From Phycisphaera sp. (GTDB taxonomy: Bacteria > Planctomycetota > Phycisphaerae > Phycisphaerales > UBA1924), in the NCBI GenBank assembly GCA_020639255.1, contig JACKGZ010000001.1, forward strand, positions 620,001-684,000: 64,000 nucleotides of DNA. Direction: 5' to 3'. How positions within the stretch are numbered: the first letter of the stretch is position 1; the number at the start of each line of letters is the position of its first letter. The translations under genes were made by a program, and so were the position numbers. The notes beneath the pieces were generated by a model that was not told the DNA's origin, searched no databases, and worked only from the letters and a program-made list of their open reading frames with translations. Of the stretch, positions 25,694 to 34,901 are shown piece after piece.

Positions 25694-27100
25694 ATGCCAA
25701 GCCCACGCACCACACTGACCACACTCGTCACGCTCATGCTCACGCTCGTCGCCGCCCAAGCCTCGGCACAGGGCGAGACCTGCGAGAGCGCCATGACGAT
25801 CCCCGTGCCCTTCACGGGCAACTTCGACAACTCCCGCGCCTTCGCCGACGGCCCGCCCGGCTCGTGCAACTCGTTCACGCTCACAGAGATGAGCAACTCG
25901 CAGTGGTTCTCGTTCAACGCGCCACAGGCCGGCGCCGTCATCGTCACCATCACCGAGGTGACGCCCTTCGACATGATCGCTTGCCTCTACACCGGCCGCT
26001 GCGGCTCCACGCTCACCGAGCAGGCCTGCGGCGACCAGCCCGAACCCGTCGTCATGCGCATCGCTGTCACACAGGGCATGCCAGTGATCATCGCCGTGGG
26101 CGACTGGGGCGGCCCGGGCGGGGGCACCTACCAGCTCGACGTCCGCTATGAGGGACAGGGCGAGACCTGCGACAACCCGCTCCAGCTCCCGCTGCCGTTC
26201 TCGGGTACCTTCGACAACACTCTCGCCCAGAACGACGGGCCCCCGGGCTCCTGCAACTCCTTCACGCTCCAAGAGATGAGCAGCTCGCAGTGGTACGCCT
26301 TCACCCCGCCCGTGAGCGGCAGGCTCGACATCACCATCACCGAGATCACCCCCTTCGACATCGTCGCCACGCTCCTCACCTCGCCCTGCGACCCGCAGTC
26401 CGAGGTCGTCTGCGGCGACCAGCCCCAGCCCATCACTATGCAGTACATCACAAGCGCTGCCGAGCAGCTCACACTGGGCGTGGGCGACTGGGGCGGACCG
26501 GGCGGAGGCGTCTACACACTCGACGTCGACTTCACACCATTCCCACCCGGCGACACCTGCGACGAGGCCGTCGTCATCGACACCATCCCATTCGCCGGCA
26601 TGTTCAACAACGAGCTCGCCCAGAGCGACGGCCCGCCCGGCTCGTGCAACTCCATTTCTGCTCAAGAAATGAGCAACTCGCAGTGGTTCACATTCACACC
26701 CAGCTCCGCAACACCCCTGACCATCACCATCACCGAGATCACACCCTTCGACATCGTCGCCGCCCTCTACGACGCCTGCCCGCCTGCGGGCACCGAGATC
26801 GCCTGCGGCGACCAGCCCGAGCCCGTCGTCATCAACTTCACACCCACACCCGGCACCGCGTACACACTCGCCGTGGGCGACTGGGGCGGCCCGGGCGGGG
26901 GCGACTATGAGCTCAGCATCGACTTCAACATCACCTGCCCAGCCGACACCAACCATGACGGCGTGGTCACGCCCGCCGACTTCTCCGCGTGGGTCGCGGC
27001 GTTCAACGCCATGGCACCAGAATGCGACCAGAACAACGACGGCATGTGCACACCCGCCGATTTCTCGGCATGGGTGGCGAACTACAACGCGGGGTGCTGA
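25694..27100 (+). CDS. Secreted protein with three tandem beta repeats and double dockerin tail
   Basis: Exported protein of 468 aa with signal peptide ending ASAQ. Three repeats of about 125 aa fill residues 28-410; each begins GETC or GDTC and contains DGPPGSCNS, SQWF/YxF, ITE(V/I)TPFD, CGDQP and the invariant VGDWGGPGGG, like pre-peptidase C-terminal-type beta sandwiches. The tail has two calcium-loop repeats (CPADTNHDGVVTPADFSAWV, CDQNNDGMCTPADFSAWV, ending NAGC) with four cysteines. Internal duplication is also clear in the DNA. Confidence 0.85.
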   Translation: MPSPRTTLTTLVTLMLTLVAAQASAQGETCESAMTIPVPFTGNFDNSRAFADGPPGSCNSFTLTEMSNSQWFSFNAPQAGAVIVTITEVTPFDMIACLYTGRCGSTLTEQACGDQPEPVVMRIAVTQGMPVIIAVGDWGGPGGGTYQLDVRYEGQGETCDNPLQLPLPFSGTFDNTLAQNDGPPGSCNSFTLQEMSSSQWYAFTPPVSGRLDITITEITPFDIVATLLTSPCDPQSEVVCGDQPQPITMQYITSAAEQLTLGVGDWGGPGGGVYTLDVDFTPFPPGDTCDEAVVIDTIPFAGMFNNELAQSDGPPGSCNSISAQEMSNSQWFTFTPSSATPLTITITEITPFDIVAALYDACPPAGTEIACGDQPEPVVINFTPTPGTAYTLAVGDWGGPGGGDYELSIDFNITCPADTNHDGVVTPADFSAWVAAFNAMAPECDQNNDGMCTPADFSAWVANYNAGC

Positions 27101-27114
27101 TGAGGGATGACGAG

Positions 27115-29598
27115 ATGGCGAATCTTTCTGTCATGATCTGTGTCTTGATACTGATTTGCGTAACGGGCCGGTCTGTTGCGCAATCGGTGATCTACGTCGA
27201 TGACAGCGCACCACCCGGAGGCGACGGTTCGTTGTGGGCGTTGGCGTTCAATCACCTCACCGACGCCCTCGACCACGCCTCAGCCACCGTAGGCCCTGAC
27301 GAGATCCGCATAGCGCAGGGTGTGTACCGACCCGACCAATCCGCCGCGAACCCATCGGGCACGCTCAGCCCCTGCGCGACGTTCTTCATCCCCGACGGCG
27401 CGGACGTGGGCGACGTCACGCTCATCGGCGGATTCCGAGGCGTCGGGACGCCGGGCGATCCGGACGACTATGACCCGGAAGCGTTCGAGACGGTGCTCTC
27501 GGGCGATGTCGCGGGCGACGACCCGGCCTGGCCCTTTGGAGGACGCGAAGACGAATGGGAGGACAACATCGATGTGCTCCTCTCGGCCGCACGCGGACCG
27601 GTCGATGTCCGCGGGCTTCGATTCGTCGGCGCGAGGAGATCGTTCTACGACGGAGCCCGCCACATCATCGGAACGACCGGCGCAAGATGGTGGGCCAGAG
27701 ATGTCAAGTTCACCGATTGCGTCTTCCGCGACTCGCCGCTGCAGCAGTTCAATTCGAGCTTCCCGGCGGTCTGTACGCACACGCTCGAGACCCACGCGGG
27801 CCACGGTTTCTACCTCGGGCACCCGGTCGAGACGGCCGCGAACACATTCGTCGTGGCCAACCTCGATAACGTCGTCTTCGAGCACATCTACAATCGCGAC
27901 GACGACCATCCGATCATCTTCGCGGGTGCAAGCACGTTCACATGGACCGGAGGGGGCATCCGCGATTCCACGATCTGGTTTGGCCTCGGTGCGCACTCGT
28001 ACAACTTCACCCAGAGCCCGCGGGTCCACCTCGAGAATCTTGTCTGCGAGCGAGTCACACTGGGCTACACCACGGGCGGCTTCGGGAATCCCCCCGGAAT
28101 CATCGCATTCAAAGAGAATGTCCGGTCATACCTGAAAGACTGCGTCTTCCGTGATATTCAGCACTACGACATCTTCACATACACGACGCCCATCGTCGCG
28201 ATGGAAAGCGATCAACCGATCGACACCTCAGTGTCGCGCGTGGTCGACGGCTGCCTCTTCGAGAATGTCCGCAACATCAACACCAAGGGTCCTGTCAATG
28301 CCCTGCCCTGCTTCGCCGCAACCCTCATCACCGACACCACCTTCCGAGACATCCTACTGGACGGCCGCGCCGCCGCGGTCGCACAGCGGATCGACGGTTG
28401 CACTTTCGAGAACCTGAGTACCGTCCGAAATAGCCAACAATCCGATCAGCACTACGACTGGGCGTTCGGCAGTGAGGTGCGGGAGATGCGCGTCATCGCC
28501 ACCGCCGCTGCGGCATATGAGATCCGCAACTCCACCTTCTCGGGCTGCTACACCGAGGGCAACGTCGTCAATATCAAGGATCGCGCCGACAACTGCGTAG
28601 TCGAGAACTGCGTGCTCAACCCCGGCGTATACCAGTTCTGGAGCACGGTGTTCGCGGACGAGCGGTCGCTGCTTTCGAGGATGACCGTCCGGGGCAACGT
28701 GCTCGGGACGGGGAATCCCATCTCTGTCTTCTTTCCCGGGACGACGGGTGTGTATCTCTACGATGATGCCACGCTCGTTCAGTCGGTCATCTCCGGGAAC
28801 GGGTCCTACCACACCAATGATGAGATAAGTTATGCATCCGCGCTCCAGATGCACTCGGGTTCGGTCCTGCACAACTGCCTCGTCGTCGACAACGGGCACC
28901 CGTTCGAGCCCGGTATGTCCCCCTCGCACACCGCGATCTACGCAGCTCCGGGTGAAACAGACATCACGATCATGAGCAGCACAATCGCGGGCAACGAGAG
29001 CACCGACATCGGCGGGATCGAGATCAGAGTCTTTGTGGGTCAGGTCCAGATCATGAACTCGATCGTCGCGGGCAACGAGTCCACGGGATTATTCGGCGGG
29101 TGCCCGACGATCTGCCCGGATCTCGATGTGAGCAACTGTCTCTGCGTGCCGCACAACACGACACTCACCAACTCGCTCACGACACAAGACATGCCCATGC
29201 TCGGCGCGGACTACCGCCCCCTAGCAGGCTCGCCCGCGATCGATGCCGGCACGCCCGATTGGGTCTTCGAGGACTTTCTCGATCTCGACATGGACGGCGA
29301 CATCGCCGAGCCCATCCCGTTCGACGTTTTCGGCGAGCCGCGATTCGTCGACGACCCGAGCGTGCCCGATGCTTTCCAGGATTCATACATGGACATCGGC
29401 GCGCTCGAACGCCTGCCCCAGAGTCAAAGCTGCCCAGCCGACACCAACCACGACGGCATCCTCAGCCCCGCCGACTTCTCCGCGTGGGTCCAGGCCTTCA
29501 ACACACAGTCACCCGCGTGCGACCAGAATAACGACGGCCTCTGCACACCAGCCGATTTCTCGGCGTGGGTGGCCAACTACAATGCGGGATGCCCGTAA
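27115..29598 (+). CDS. Secreted right-handed beta-helix protein with double dockerin tail
   Basis: Exported protein of 827 aa: signal peptide MANLSVMICVLILICVTGRSVA, then a parallel beta-helix body with repeated short strands (VDVRGLRFVG, CVFRDS, CLFENV, CTFENL, STFSGC). It begins with the YVDDSAPPGGDGSLWA motif common in pectate-lyase-like and choice-of-anchor Q proteins and closes with PLAGSPAIDAGTPD ... MDIGALERL. The tail has two loops and four Cys. The start at 27115 has GAGGGA 7 bases upstream; an ATG at 27100 overlapping the previous stop is the alternative. A polysaccharide-binding or -cleaving role is possible but no catalytic residues can be named. Confidence 0.85.
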   Translation: MANLSVMICVLILICVTGRSVAQSVIYVDDSAPPGGDGSLWALAFNHLTDALDHASATVGPDEIRIAQGVYRPDQSAANPSGTLSPCATFFIPDGADVGDVTLIGGFRGVGTPGDPDDYDPEAFETVLSGDVAGDDPAWPFGGREDEWEDNIDVLLSAARGPVDVRGLRFVGARRSFYDGARHIIGTTGARWWARDVKFTDCVFRDSPLQQFNSSFPAVCTHTLETHAGHGFYLGHPVETAANTFVVANLDNVVFEHIYNRDDDHPIIFAGASTFTWTGGGIRDSTIWFGLGAHSYNFTQSPRVHLENLVCERVTLGYTTGGFGNPPGIIAFKENVRSYLKDCVFRDIQHYDIFTYTTPIVAMESDQPIDTSVSRVVDGCLFENVRNINTKGPVNALPCFAATLITDTTFRDILLDGRAAAVAQRIDGCTFENLSTVRNSQQSDQHYDWAFGSEVREMRVIATAAAAYEIRNSTFSGCYTEGNVVNIKDRADNCVVENCVLNPGVYQFWSTVFADERSLLSRMTVRGNVLGTGNPISVFFPGTTGVYLYDDATLVQSVISGNGSYHTNDEISYASALQMHSGSVLHNCLVVDNGHPFEPGMSPSHTAIYAAPGETDITIMSSTIAGNESTDIGGIEIRVFVGQVQIMNSIVAGNESTGLFGGCPTICPDLDVSNCLCVPHNTTLTNSLTTQDMPMLGADYRPLAGSPAIDAGTPDWVFEDFLDLDMDGDIAEPIPFDVFGEPRFVDDPSVPDAFQDSYMDIGALERLPQSQSCPADTNHDGILSPADFSAWVQAFNTQSPACDQNNDGLCTPADFSAWVANYNAGCP

Positions 29599-29621
29599 CC
29601 GATCACGAGAGGACGTTTCGT

Positions 29622-31298
29622 ATGCACCGCTTCGTTGCCGCTGTTCTCGCCTCGCTCACAGCCGGGACGGCTCTTGGTCAGCCGACCTTCCAACCCATCG
29701 CACTCAACGGCGAGCAGGCGCCCGGCTTCGATCCGGGCGTCACCCTGTCCAATTTCTCGTCGAGCAGCCTGGCGATGAGTGACAACGGGAACGCGGTCTT
29801 CAGGGCGTTCGCCAGCGGCCAGGGCAACGTGCTCTTTCACGTGAGCCCGTCGGGCGATGTCCAGCCGTATCTGCTTGAAAACACGCAAGCGCCGGGCCTG
29901 CCCGCGGGCGTGAACCTGAACACGATCCAGGTGCCTCGCGCGGTTGTCAACGATTCGGGCGAAGTTGTCTTCACCGGACGTGTCACCGGCACCGGCGTCA
30001 CCCTAAACAGCCGGCACGCCATCTTCGCCGGCGACGAATCGGGCTTCAGGGCCGTCGCCCGCGGGGACGATGCCGTGCCCGGGTCGCCCACGCTCGCCTA
30101 CGGCTCGATCTACAACGATTACACGCAGTTCAATAGCGCCGGGCACGCCGCGTTCTGGTGCCAGCTCGCATCGCCCTCGCTCAACGGGATCATCATGAGT
30201 GAGGGCGACGGTCAGGGCCTGCGCAGTGTGGCGACCAAGAATGAGCAGGTCCCGGGCATGCCCGTCGGCACAACGTTTCAGTTCTTCCTGGGCAACACGC
30301 TCAACATCGACGACGCGGGCAGAACCTCGTTCATCTCCGAGATCGAGTTGGCTACTGGCGGGCACAGATACGCCGTCATCCGCGAGGATGAAACCTGGAC
30401 GCCAACGGTCGTCGCTCAGGAAAGAGCGCCCATACCGGGACACCCGGCTACTTCCGAATTCAACGAGTTCGGCCTGTTCTCACCCAAGGCCAATTCCGCC
30501 GGCGAATACGCCCTGATATCAAGCATCACCGAGGATGGCGTCGGCTCACACGCTGTCTGTCTCATCGCTGATGGGGTCGGTGTCTCGCTCGTCGCTCGCA
30601 AGGGCGAAACAGCGCCCGGCCTCCCGCAGGGCGTGACGTACGCCTGGTTCCATGACGGCGCCGAGGTGTTCGCTCTCAACAACACCGGCCGCGTCGCATT
30701 CGTCGCCGCTCTCGAGGGCACGGGCGTCAATCTCGACAACCGCTACGCGCTCTTCGCCGAAACGGGCCAGTCCGGACCGGTCATGATCGCCCGCAACGAC
30801 GACCACGCCACGGGCCACCCGGCGGGGACCTACTTCGATGATGTCGCCGGCAGCCGAGTCCGTTTCAACGATGCGAACCAGCTCGCGTTCATCATCACGC
30901 TCTCAGACGGAACCGACTCGTTCAAGGGCCTCTACGCCACCGACGAGTTCGGCGTGCTCCACCACGTCGTCTCCGTGGGCGACACGATCGACATCGACCC
31001 GGACCCCGAGCAGACCAACCTGGTCACCATCACCAGGCTCGATAATCTGGAACTCGCAAACTCGGGCGAGATTCTGATCGCCGTCTCGATTTCGGGCAGC
31101 TCCGGCCTCATCAAGTACTCCGGTGTCGTTGCCTGCCCAGCCGACACCAACCACGACGGCATCCTCAGCCCCGCCGACTTCTCCGCGTGGGTCCAGGCCT
31201 TCAACACACAGTCACCCGCGTGCGACCAGAACAACGACGGCGAGTGCACACCAGCCGATTTCTCCGCGTGGGTTGCCAATTACAACGCAGGATGCTGA
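29622..31298 (+). CDS. Secreted NxxG-repeat protein with double dockerin tail
   Basis: Exported protein of 558 aa. Signal peptide MHRFVAAVLASLTAGTALG, then about eight repeats of 50-60 aa, each with a core like DSGEVVFTGRVTGTGV or NTGRVAFVAALEGTGVN and often followed by ALFA and GxxAPG(L/M/H)PxG, suggesting a beta-propeller. A paralog occurs at 51451-53184. The tail carries two calcium loops and four cysteines, and its DNA is nearly identical to that of the gene upstream (see findings). Confidence 0.85.
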   Translation: MHRFVAAVLASLTAGTALGQPTFQPIALNGEQAPGFDPGVTLSNFSSSSLAMSDNGNAVFRAFASGQGNVLFHVSPSGDVQPYLLENTQAPGLPAGVNLNTIQVPRAVVNDSGEVVFTGRVTGTGVTLNSRHAIFAGDESGFRAVARGDDAVPGSPTLAYGSIYNDYTQFNSAGHAAFWCQLASPSLNGIIMSEGDGQGLRSVATKNEQVPGMPVGTTFQFFLGNTLNIDDAGRTSFISEIELATGGHRYAVIREDETWTPTVVAQERAPIPGHPATSEFNEFGLFSPKANSAGEYALISSITEDGVGSHAVCLIADGVGVSLVARKGETAPGLPQGVTYAWFHDGAEVFALNNTGRVAFVAALEGTGVNLDNRYALFAETGQSGPVMIARNDDHATGHPAGTYFDDVAGSRVRFNDANQLAFIITLSDGTDSFKGLYATDEFGVLHHVVSVGDTIDIDPDPEQTNLVTITRLDNLELANSGEILIAVSISGSSGLIKYSGVVACPADTNHDGILSPADFSAWVQAFNTQSPACDQNNDGECTPADFSAWVANYNAGC

Positions 31299-31321
31299 AC
31301 ACGAACACAAGGAGCAAAGCC

Positions 31322-32020
31322 ATGACACGCCTCACACTCGCAATCGCAGCCGCAATGCTCACGGCAGGCACCGTTCAATCGCAGATCGAGTTCTACGAGA
31401 ACTTCGACAGCGACAACGCCGGCGTGCCCATGCAGGACTTCACCGCGTTCAGCCGGTTCACCGTCGAGATCGGATACGTCGACCTGCTCGGGCCCGGGCT
31501 GGATGACTTCATCCCGGGCAGCGGGCTCTACGTCGACATGGACGGATCGAGCAACAACGCCGGCACGCTCGCAAGCACACCGATCAACCTCGAGGCCGGC
31601 ACCTACAGGCTGTCGTACGACCTCTCTTACAACCCGGACCAACCGGGCGAGAACAACACGATGCTCGTCTCGCTCTCGGGCCTCGGCGTCGTCCAGCACG
31701 TCGGCATCGCGGGCCTCAGCCCGACACGGTTCACCACCAAGTCGGCCCTGATCAACGTCACACAAGAAGGCCCTCGCCAGATTCTCTTCATCCACGCAGG
31801 CGGCGACAACGCCGGGTACCTCATCGACAACGTCGTCCTCCGCAATCTCGCGTGCCTCGCCGACACCAACGCCGATGGCGTGCTCACACCACAGGATTTC
31901 ACAGCCTGGGTCGTCGCGTTCAACGCCAACGGGCCCGAGTGCGAACAGAACGGCGACGGCGTCTGCTCGCCCGCCGACTTCTCCGCCTGGCTCGCCGGGT
32001 GGGTCGCAGGCTGCGAGTAA
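31322..32020 (+). CDS. Secreted beta-sandwich protein with double dockerin tail
   Basis: Exported protein of 232 aa: signal peptide MTRLTLAIAAAMLTAGTVQS, a single jelly-roll-like domain (FYENFDSDNAG ... TYRLSYDLSYNPDQPG ... AGYLIDNVVLRN) resembling small carbohydrate-binding modules, and a two-loop tail (CLADTNADGVLTPQDFTAWV, CEQNGDGVCSPADFSAWL) ending VAGCE. AAGGAG precedes the ATG at 31322; an ATG overlapping the upstream stop would put a non-hydrophobic stretch in front of the signal and is rejected. Confidence 0.83.
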   Translation: MTRLTLAIAAAMLTAGTVQSQIEFYENFDSDNAGVPMQDFTAFSRFTVEIGYVDLLGPGLDDFIPGSGLYVDMDGSSNNAGTLASTPINLEAGTYRLSYDLSYNPDQPGENNTMLVSLSGLGVVQHVGIAGLSPTRFTTKSALINVTQEGPRQILFIHAGGDNAGYLIDNVVLRNLACLADTNADGVLTPQDFTAWVVAFNANGPECEQNGDGVCSPADFSAWLAGWVAGCE

Positions 32021-32103
32021 ATCGCAGACAAGACGTATCCGAGGCACCAGCCGCGGCTCCTCTGACACACCGGGACTGATTCCCGGGCATAAAGGGGACC
32101 GCC

Positions 32104-33417
32104 ATGACCATCCGCGCTCGCTCAGCCGCTGCGATCCTCTTCGCATTCGGGACCGCCCACGCCGTCGCGCAAGGGTGCGACTGGCAGCCCCTCGATACCG
32201 GCGTCGGGCCCGCAGCCGATGCGTGCGCGGTCCTCACCAACGGCGATGTCGTCTACGGCGGCCGCTTCTCGCTCGCGGGTTCCACCGAGGTCGAATACGT
32301 CGCTCGCTGGGACGGCAAATACTGGCAGCCCATGGGCACTGGATTCAACAACTTCGTCCGCGCACTCCTCGCGCTCCCAGATGGCTCCGTCATCGCGGGC
32401 GGACACTTCACATTCGGATCGCAGAGCAGACCAAGCAACCTCATCGCTCGCTGGGACGGCCTCGCCTGGCGACGCATGGGCGACGGGCTCGACGCCGGAT
32501 CCGTCCGCGCACTGGCTCGCACACAATCGGGCGACATCATCGCGGGCGGCTCGTTCCTTCAGGCCGAGAATCTCCCGGCGTGGGGCGTCGCGCGATGGAA
32601 CGGATCGAGCTGGTCCAAAGTCGGAAACAACACCGCCGGCGGCGGGATTGCGGGCTATCTCACGCCAGAGCCCTCGCCCACGATGGTCAACTCCATCGTC
32701 GAGATGCCCAACGGCGACATCATCGTCGGTGGCAACTTCAGCTCCGCCGACGGCGTCGGAGCCACGGGCATCGCTCGATGGGACGGCACAAACTGGAACC
32801 CGCTCGGACAGGGCACGAGCCACGTCGTCCGCGACATGGTTGTCCTCGACAACGGCGACCTACTCGTCACCGGTATCTTCGGCTCGGCCGGTGGAATGCA
32901 GGTCAACGGTCTCGCACGCTGGGACGGCACGAACTGGCACCCCATGGGCGATGGAATCACGGGAACAAACTCCAGCTCCCCGTTCTCGATCGAGAAACTG
33001 CCCACCGGCGAGGTCGTGCTCGCGGGCGCGTTCAATAGCGTCGACAACGTCGCCGTCAACAACGTCGCCATGTGGGATCCGACAACAGACACCTGGTCGC
33101 CGCTCGGCACCGGTTTCCTCGCGGCGATCCAGACCAGCGTCCTCGACCTCGACATCGCACCCGACGGCACCATCTTCGCCGCAGGACAGTTCGCAAGCGC
33201 CGGGGGCACCACGCTCGCCAAAAACGCCGCCGTCTACACCTGCGCACGCGAATGCATCGCCGACGTCAACCACGACGGCATACTCACGCCCGCCGACTTC
33301 TCCGCCTGGGTCGGTGCGTTCAACGACAACGTCCCCGAGTGCGACCAGAACGGCGACGGGCTCTGCAGCCCCGCCGACTTCTCCGCCTGGGTTGCCAATT
33401 ACAACGCCGGCTGCTGA
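32104..33417 (+). CDS. Secreted WDG-repeat beta-propeller-like protein with double dockerin tail
   Basis: Exported protein of 437 aa with signal peptide MTIRARSAAAILFAFGTAHAVA. Seven or so repeats have the core GG(R/H/S/N)F, I/VARWDG, W.PMG/PLG and V.AL, resembling delta-60/Kelch-like propeller blades. The tail has two calcium loops and four Cys (CIADVNHDGILTPADFSAWV, CDQNGDGLCSPADFSAWV), ending NAGC. Last of the seven-gene run; the next gene starts 29 bases later but looks separately transcribed. Confidence 0.85.
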   Translation: MTIRARSAAAILFAFGTAHAVAQGCDWQPLDTGVGPAADACAVLTNGDVVYGGRFSLAGSTEVEYVARWDGKYWQPMGTGFNNFVRALLALPDGSVIAGGHFTFGSQSRPSNLIARWDGLAWRRMGDGLDAGSVRALARTQSGDIIAGGSFLQAENLPAWGVARWNGSSWSKVGNNTAGGGIAGYLTPEPSPTMVNSIVEMPNGDIIVGGNFSSADGVGATGIARWDGTNWNPLGQGTSHVVRDMVVLDNGDLLVTGIFGSAGGMQVNGLARWDGTNWHPMGDGITGTNSSSPFSIEKLPTGEVVLAGAFNSVDNVAVNNVAMWDPTTDTWSPLGTGFLAAIQTSVLDLDIAPDGTIFAAGQFASAGGTTLAKNAAVYTCARECIADVNHDGILTPADFSAWVGAFNDNVPECDQNGDGLCSPADFSAWVANYNAGC

Positions 33418-33434
33418 AGCGGGCGAGTCCGATG

Positions 33435-33440
33435 TAGACT
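33435..33440 (+). promoter_or_regulatory. Candidate -10 box, leaderless start
   Basis: TAGACT lies 6 bases before the GTG start at 33447; an identical box at the same distance precedes the paralog at 34902. Confidence 0.55.
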
Positions 33441-33446
33441 CCCTGC

Positions 33447-34892
33447 GTGGAGTACTACGCGGGCATCTTTATCTGCGCACTCGGTGGGCTTATGCTGCTC
33501 TGGGTCTTTGTTCGCCCACGCAAGGGCGACGAGCCGCACTGCCGGGCATGCAGGTTCAGCCTTGCGGGCCTGACCGAGCCGAGGGTCTGCCCCGAGTGCG
33601 GCGCCGACCTCACTCTGAAGCGTTCGACCATCAAAGGCCACCGCCCGAACCCAAGGCCAGCGATCGCGTGGTGTATCGGGCTCGCTCTCCTTGGCAGCGC
33701 ACTCATCGGTCTCGACCGGATGAACCGCACGGGCTTCTATTCGCTCAACGCGCACAAGCCCGCGTGGCTCCTTCAATCCGAGGCATTCCTGCTCGGTGAC
33801 CTCCGCGCCAGCATGGCGACCGATGAGATCCTCGATCGCCTGAGCGACGGCAAGCTCGCCCCATCCGCACGCGACACGCTCCTCCGCACCGCGCTCGTGC
33901 GGCATGCCCAGACCTGGCGCGCGTTCCCCGACGCGCAGTGGATCGTGATCACGGCCGCGATAGGGCGGGGCGAACTCAGCTTCGAGCAGATCGAGCGTGT
34001 GTGGAACGATTGCATCTGCGACGCCAGCCTCATCGAGGCGGGTCGAGGCGATCAGACTTACTTTCCAGGTGAAAGTGTGCTCTTTGTCGTCGGATATGAC
34101 ACGCGTGCAGGCAGCTTGATTCGAGCAGGACCGGCTGAGTCAGGCTTCCCGCTCGATCAATCCATGAGTATCAGCTTTGCCAACGAAGATGGTGAGATGA
34201 TCACGGCCGCGAAGATACGTTCGCGTGGCCCGGTCATTCAAAGACATGCAAATATGCGACCGGGGACTTCATCCAACTATCAGCAGCTCCGAATTGTCTT
34301 GCACGAGGAAATTGGCGAGCACCAGGGGCGTATCGAGTTCGAGGTCTCGTGCATCGCAGACATGCTCGGTGCCACATGGGCGAACGCCGATGAGCAGCAG
34401 CTCGCAAAGCTCGGCTCGCTGAATCATACGTATAGCTTTCCGATCAAAATCAATATCGTCGATCCGCTGGATCTCGAAGTCCCTGCCATTGATCCGGCTT
34501 CCATCGCACAAACACCGAGTTCGCTCATCGACTTTGAGGTGACCAAGGCAACGAACAGCTTCGACCACAGCCGCGGCGCCGTCATCACGTTCCGTGTCCG
34601 CACCGCGCTCAGGCTCGAGAAGGACATCGGCCTGGGTGGTCACCTCTTCTTTGCACAGGGCAACCGCCGTGTCGGGGTCTCGCTCGACGGCTGCACGCCG
34701 CACGAATGGTCGCAGTATTTCGTTACGCTCTTCGGCTACAAGCCGGGGCCCGTCGATGTGTATTACGAGCACGACCAGATCACCGCGGCCAAGGCACGCA
34801 AGAAAGCCCCGCGTGTCCTCGGCGGCACCATCGACCTCGGCACCGTCACGCTCCCCGATCCCTGGCCAGAAGCCGACGACAATTCAAGGTAG
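33447..34892 (+). CDS. Zinc-ribbon membrane protein, unknown (paralog 1)
   Basis: Protein of 481 aa with an N-terminal transmembrane helix (residues 5-22), a zinc ribbon (CRACRFSLAGLTEPRVCPECG), a second helix (about 74-90) and a large exposed C-terminal region of about 380 aa including ARDTLLRTALVRHAQTWRAFPDAQW and two beta-rich segments. No family name is known to me. The next gene is a clear duplicate. GTG start with no Shine-Dalgarno. Confidence 0.8.
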   Translation: MEYYAGIFICALGGLMLLWVFVRPRKGDEPHCRACRFSLAGLTEPRVCPECGADLTLKRSTIKGHRPNPRPAIAWCIGLALLGSALIGLDRMNRTGFYSLNAHKPAWLLQSEAFLLGDLRASMATDEILDRLSDGKLAPSARDTLLRTALVRHAQTWRAFPDAQWIVITAAIGRGELSFEQIERVWNDCICDASLIEAGRGDQTYFPGESVLFVVGYDTRAGSLIRAGPAESGFPLDQSMSISFANEDGEMITAAKIRSRGPVIQRHANMRPGTSSNYQQLRIVLHEEIGEHQGRIEFEVSCIADMLGATWANADEQQLAKLGSLNHTYSFPIKINIVDPLDLEVPAIDPASIAQTPSSLIDFEVTKATNSFDHSRGAVITFRVRTALRLEKDIGLGGHLFFAQGNRRVGVSLDGCTPHEWSQYFVTLFGYKPGPVDVYYEHDQITAAKARKKAPRVLGGTIDLGTVTLPDPWPEADDNSR

Positions 34893-34895
34893 ACT
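34890..34895 (+). promoter_or_regulatory. Candidate -10 box, leaderless start
   Basis: TAGACT overlaps the stop region of paralog 1 and lies 6 bases before the GTG at 34902. Confidence 0.55.
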
Positions 34896-34901
34896 CATTC
34901 C

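Noticed and set aside
24878..26956. Open frame of 692 codons on the minus strand opposite the dockerin operon
   Set aside because: It lies wholly antisense to genes with signal peptides, conserved repeats and tails. Its composition (Val, Gly, Asp and Arg rich) is that of a GC-rich shadow, and it has no ribosome site.
23719..33417. CRISPR-like or satellite array suggested by recurring similar DNA in the dockerin operon
   Set aside because: The similarity comes from repeated coding domains at irregular spacing, not from short direct repeats with unique spacers.
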